Source of the DNA: Acidobacteriaceae bacterium
Lineage (GTDB): Bacteria > Acidobacteriota > Terriglobia > Terriglobales > Acidobacteriaceae
DNA length: 49,439 bases
NCBI GenBank assembly: GCA_025361625.1
Contig: JANYKL010000151.1
Coordinates: 1 to 49,439, forward strand
Direction: 5' to 3'
The notes under the pieces: generated by a model
Told to the model about the DNA's origin: nothing
Seen by the model: the letters and a program-made list of their open reading frames with translations, nothing else
Database searches by the model: none
Made by a program: the position numbers and the translations under genes
Shown: in pieces, positions 47,662 to 49,439 of the stretch
Position numbering within the stretch: position 1 is the first letter of the stretch
How the letters are laid out: every line of letters begins with the position of its first letter

Positions 47662-48558
47662 CTAATGCTGCACCGAGAATCCTGACGGCAAAGCTGCCTC
47701 GAGATTGATTTGTTCTCCGGTGATGGGGTGGTGGAAATTCAAAAATTGGGCGTGCAGGAAATATCCTCCATCGCCGGGGAGGCCGGGGAGATTTTCGAGA
47801 GGCTGGCCGGTTGTGCCGTAAAGAGGATCGCCTACCAGGGGATGGCCGATGGATGCCAGATGGATTCGGATTTGATGAGGGCGTCCCGAATTCAGGCTTA
47901 CTTCGAATGTTGTGGTGCTTGCAGTGCGTGAGATCACCTTCGCCAATGACTGTGACGGCTTGCCACTTGGGTCGGCGGCCCACACGGAACCGATGAGCGG
48001 GTGCGGTACGAGTCCAATGGGTGTGAGAATTTCGTAGGCGTCGTGCTTTGCAACGTCTTGCGCCAGCGCTCGGTAGATTTTTTGAATTCTGGGGGTGTTC
48101 CAGTTTGCGAATAGTTTAGAGGCCGCTTGCGGTGTTTGGGCGAAGAGGACGATGCCGGTAGTGGCTCGGCCCAACCGGTGAACAGGGTTTGCGTTGGGAG
48201 TTTGCTTTTGCACCAAGCGCAGCAGAGTGTTTTCCATGAAGCCGCCGCCGGGGAGGGTGGGCAGTCCGCAGGGTTTGTTGACGGCCAACAGATGCGCGTC
48301 ATCAAAGAGGACTTCGAAGTGCTGAGGAGCGTCTGGTTCGATCCAAGGCGGACGGTTCCAGACAAGGGTTTGGCCTGAAGTGAGCGATTCGCTTCCGGTG
48401 GCGGTGACGCCGTTGACGGTGACTTCGCGGTTGTCCAAATTTTGTTGCCAGGCCTGTGGAGTTGAGTGTGGGTAAAGGCTTGCCAGGTGCGAGAGTAGGG
48501 GTTGTCCTTGATATTTGCTGCTGATGATTGTGGTATAGGCATAGCCTCGGTTGAGCAT
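47662..48558 (-). CDS. RluA-family pseudouridine synthase lacking the catalytic Asp
   Basis: 298 aa. An S4-like N-terminal part (NLDNREVTVNGVTATGSESL) precedes the RluA catalytic domain: VLFDDAHLLAVNKPCGLPTL, then PVHRLGRATTGIVLFAQTPQ, then the C-terminal SGRPHQIRIHLASIGHPLVG. RluA enzymes have HRLD, whose Asp attacks the ring; here it is HRLG (codon GGC, one change from GAC). I recall HRLG forms in some plant relatives, so it may be a subfamily. Activity is open. Confidence 0.88.
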   Translation of the reverse strand: MLNRGYAYTTIISSKYQGQPLLSHLASLYPHSTPQAWQQNLDNREVTVNGVTATGSESLTSGQTLVWNRPPWIEPDAPQHFEVLFDDAHLLAVNKPCGLPTLPGGGFMENTLLRLVQKQTPNANPVHRLGRATTGIVLFAQTPQAASKLFANWNTPRIQKIYRALAQDVAKHDAYEILTPIGLVPHPLIGSVWAADPSGKPSQSLAKVISRTASTTTFEVSLNSGRPHQIRIHLASIGHPLVGDPLYGTTGQPLENLPGLPGDGGYFLHAQFLNFHHPITGEQINLEAALPSGFSVQH

Positions 48559-48735
48559 TCTTGTTTGAGTGTAAGCTATGGCATCAGCGGCGGAAGTTGC
48601 CGGTTTCGAGCGGCACTCGATTTAGGCAGTACGCGGATAACCTGCATTGTTTTTTGTTGGCGTTCATCCGCGTTCATTATCCGCATTCATTGGTGCACCT
48701 GCTGGATTCGCCCTGGAAAGACGAAAGACTACGAG

Positions 48736-49353
48736 ATGCGAAAAGGATCGACGAGAGAACCACAAAGGGACGAGCAGCCAGCGACGCCAGTCAAGAACTA
48801 CATCACGCCCGGCGGGCTGCAGCGCCTTAAAGGTGAGCACCGGTATCTGCTCATGAGGGAACGCCCGGCGGTGACGGAGGTGGTGGCGTGGGCTGCGAGC
48901 AACGGCGATCGCAGTGAAAACGCCGACTATCAGTACGGCAAGCGGCGACTGCGGCAGATCGATGGACGAATTCGATTTCTTACGAAGCGGATCGAGTCGG
49001 CAGAAGTGATTGATCCGGAAATTCCGAGATCGGGGAAGGCTGCGACACGAGCATTCTTCGGAGCGACTGTGCGCTATTCCGATGCCGCGGCAACGGAGCG
49101 AGTGGTGAGCATCGTGGGCACGGACGAGGTCGATCTCGACCGCAACCACGTCAGTTGGGTATCGCCGCTGGGGCGCGCGTTGATGAAGTCGGAAGTGGGC
49201 GATCGCGTAGTTCTCCAAGCGCCGGGCGGTACAGTAACCTTGACCGTGCTTGAAGTATCTTATGAACGCATTTCGGTGGAACCGTTCCGTGAACCACCCG
49301 GAGCCGAGGCCTCGGCAAAGGGACTGCCTCGCGGAGCCAATCCGGCTGATTAA
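48736..49353 (+). CDS. greB: transcript cleavage factor GreB
   Basis: 205 aa from ATG 48736; the frame is open upstream to 48502 but the conserved start begins near TPVKNYITPGGLQRLKGEHR. The N-terminal coiled coil has the acidic tip with SNGDRSENADYQYGKRRLRQ, GreB-like in the YQYGK form; the C-terminal FKBP-like domain has WVSPLGRALMKSEVGDRVVL. GreB enters the RNA polymerase secondary channel and rescues backtracked complexes. N- and C-terminal tails are longer than in E. coli. Confidence 0.93.
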   Translation: MRKGSTREPQRDEQPATPVKNYITPGGLQRLKGEHRYLLMRERPAVTEVVAWAASNGDRSENADYQYGKRRLRQIDGRIRFLTKRIESAEVIDPEIPRSGKAATRAFFGATVRYSDAAATERVVSIVGTDEVDLDRNHVSWVSPLGRALMKSEVGDRVVLQAPGGTVTLTVLEVSYERISVEPFREPPGAEASAKGLPRGANPAD

Positions 49354-49439
49354 GGTTAGCGACGACGAAGGTTACTCTGCCCGTCCCGGGGTCCCTCAGG
49401 GGTCCACGGTCACCGTAACGATGTTGGACCTGACCTCGC

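Overview
The window is about 49 kb of chromosomal DNA, moderately GC-rich, from a free-living heterotrophic bacterium. I infer Acidobacteriota, class Terriglobia (Koribacter/Acidobacterium-like). The basis is the mix of long secreted S9 peptidases, HAF/Kelch-type secreted repeat proteins, Ala/Lys-rich tails on ribosome-associated proteins, and small helical and secreted proteins that resemble families known mainly from that group. No 16S rRNA is present, so this is an inference from gene content.

Layout. 0-5.7 kb: 3' end of leuC, leuD, a secreted S9 (DPP IV-type) peptidase, a metallo-beta-lactamase (MBL) fold hydrolase whose frame is broken exactly at an A AAA AAG heptamer, and dusB on the other strand. 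5.7-9.6 kb: rpmE and hup (both with terminators), a DnaC/DnaI-like ATPase, a short UvrC-like protein with a decayed GIY-YIG site, and a DinB-fold protein. 9.6-17 kb: an unknown membrane protein, a 518-aa protein with a PD-(D/E)XK-like signature, the tldD/tldE pair, and small unknown genes. 17-32 kb is core housekeeping: nadD-rsfS-rlmH on the minus strand, a hybrid histidine kinase with a C-terminal PilZ domain, ruvA, dnaG-rpoD, a PIN/AbrB toxin-antitoxin pair, lepA and dnaB.

32-49 kb is accessory in character: an IS110/IS1111-type transposase remnant flanked by a 12-bp inverted repeat, secreted or lipoprotein beta-propeller/repeat proteins, a SAM methyltransferase, a HIT protein, a second S9 peptidase, tRNA-Pro(GGG), and a GFLR-repeat secreted protein. 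It also holds a 222-bp imperfect palindrome, a split membrane/soluble gene, a REP-like element, a RluA-family protein lacking its catalytic Asp, and greB.

How the genes work together. LeuC/LeuD form isopropylmalate isomerase. TldD/TldE form one protease. DnaG, DnaB and RpoD are the replication-priming and sigma core. RsfS, RlmH, DusB, RpmE and LepA act on ribosome or tRNA. The AbrB/PIN genes overlap as toxin-antitoxin pairs do. I saw no CRISPR array, prophage or recognisable multi-gene defence island. The strongest oddities are the frameshifted MBL gene, the UvrC-like protein, the split membrane gene, the Asp-less pseudouridine synthase and the palindromic repeats.
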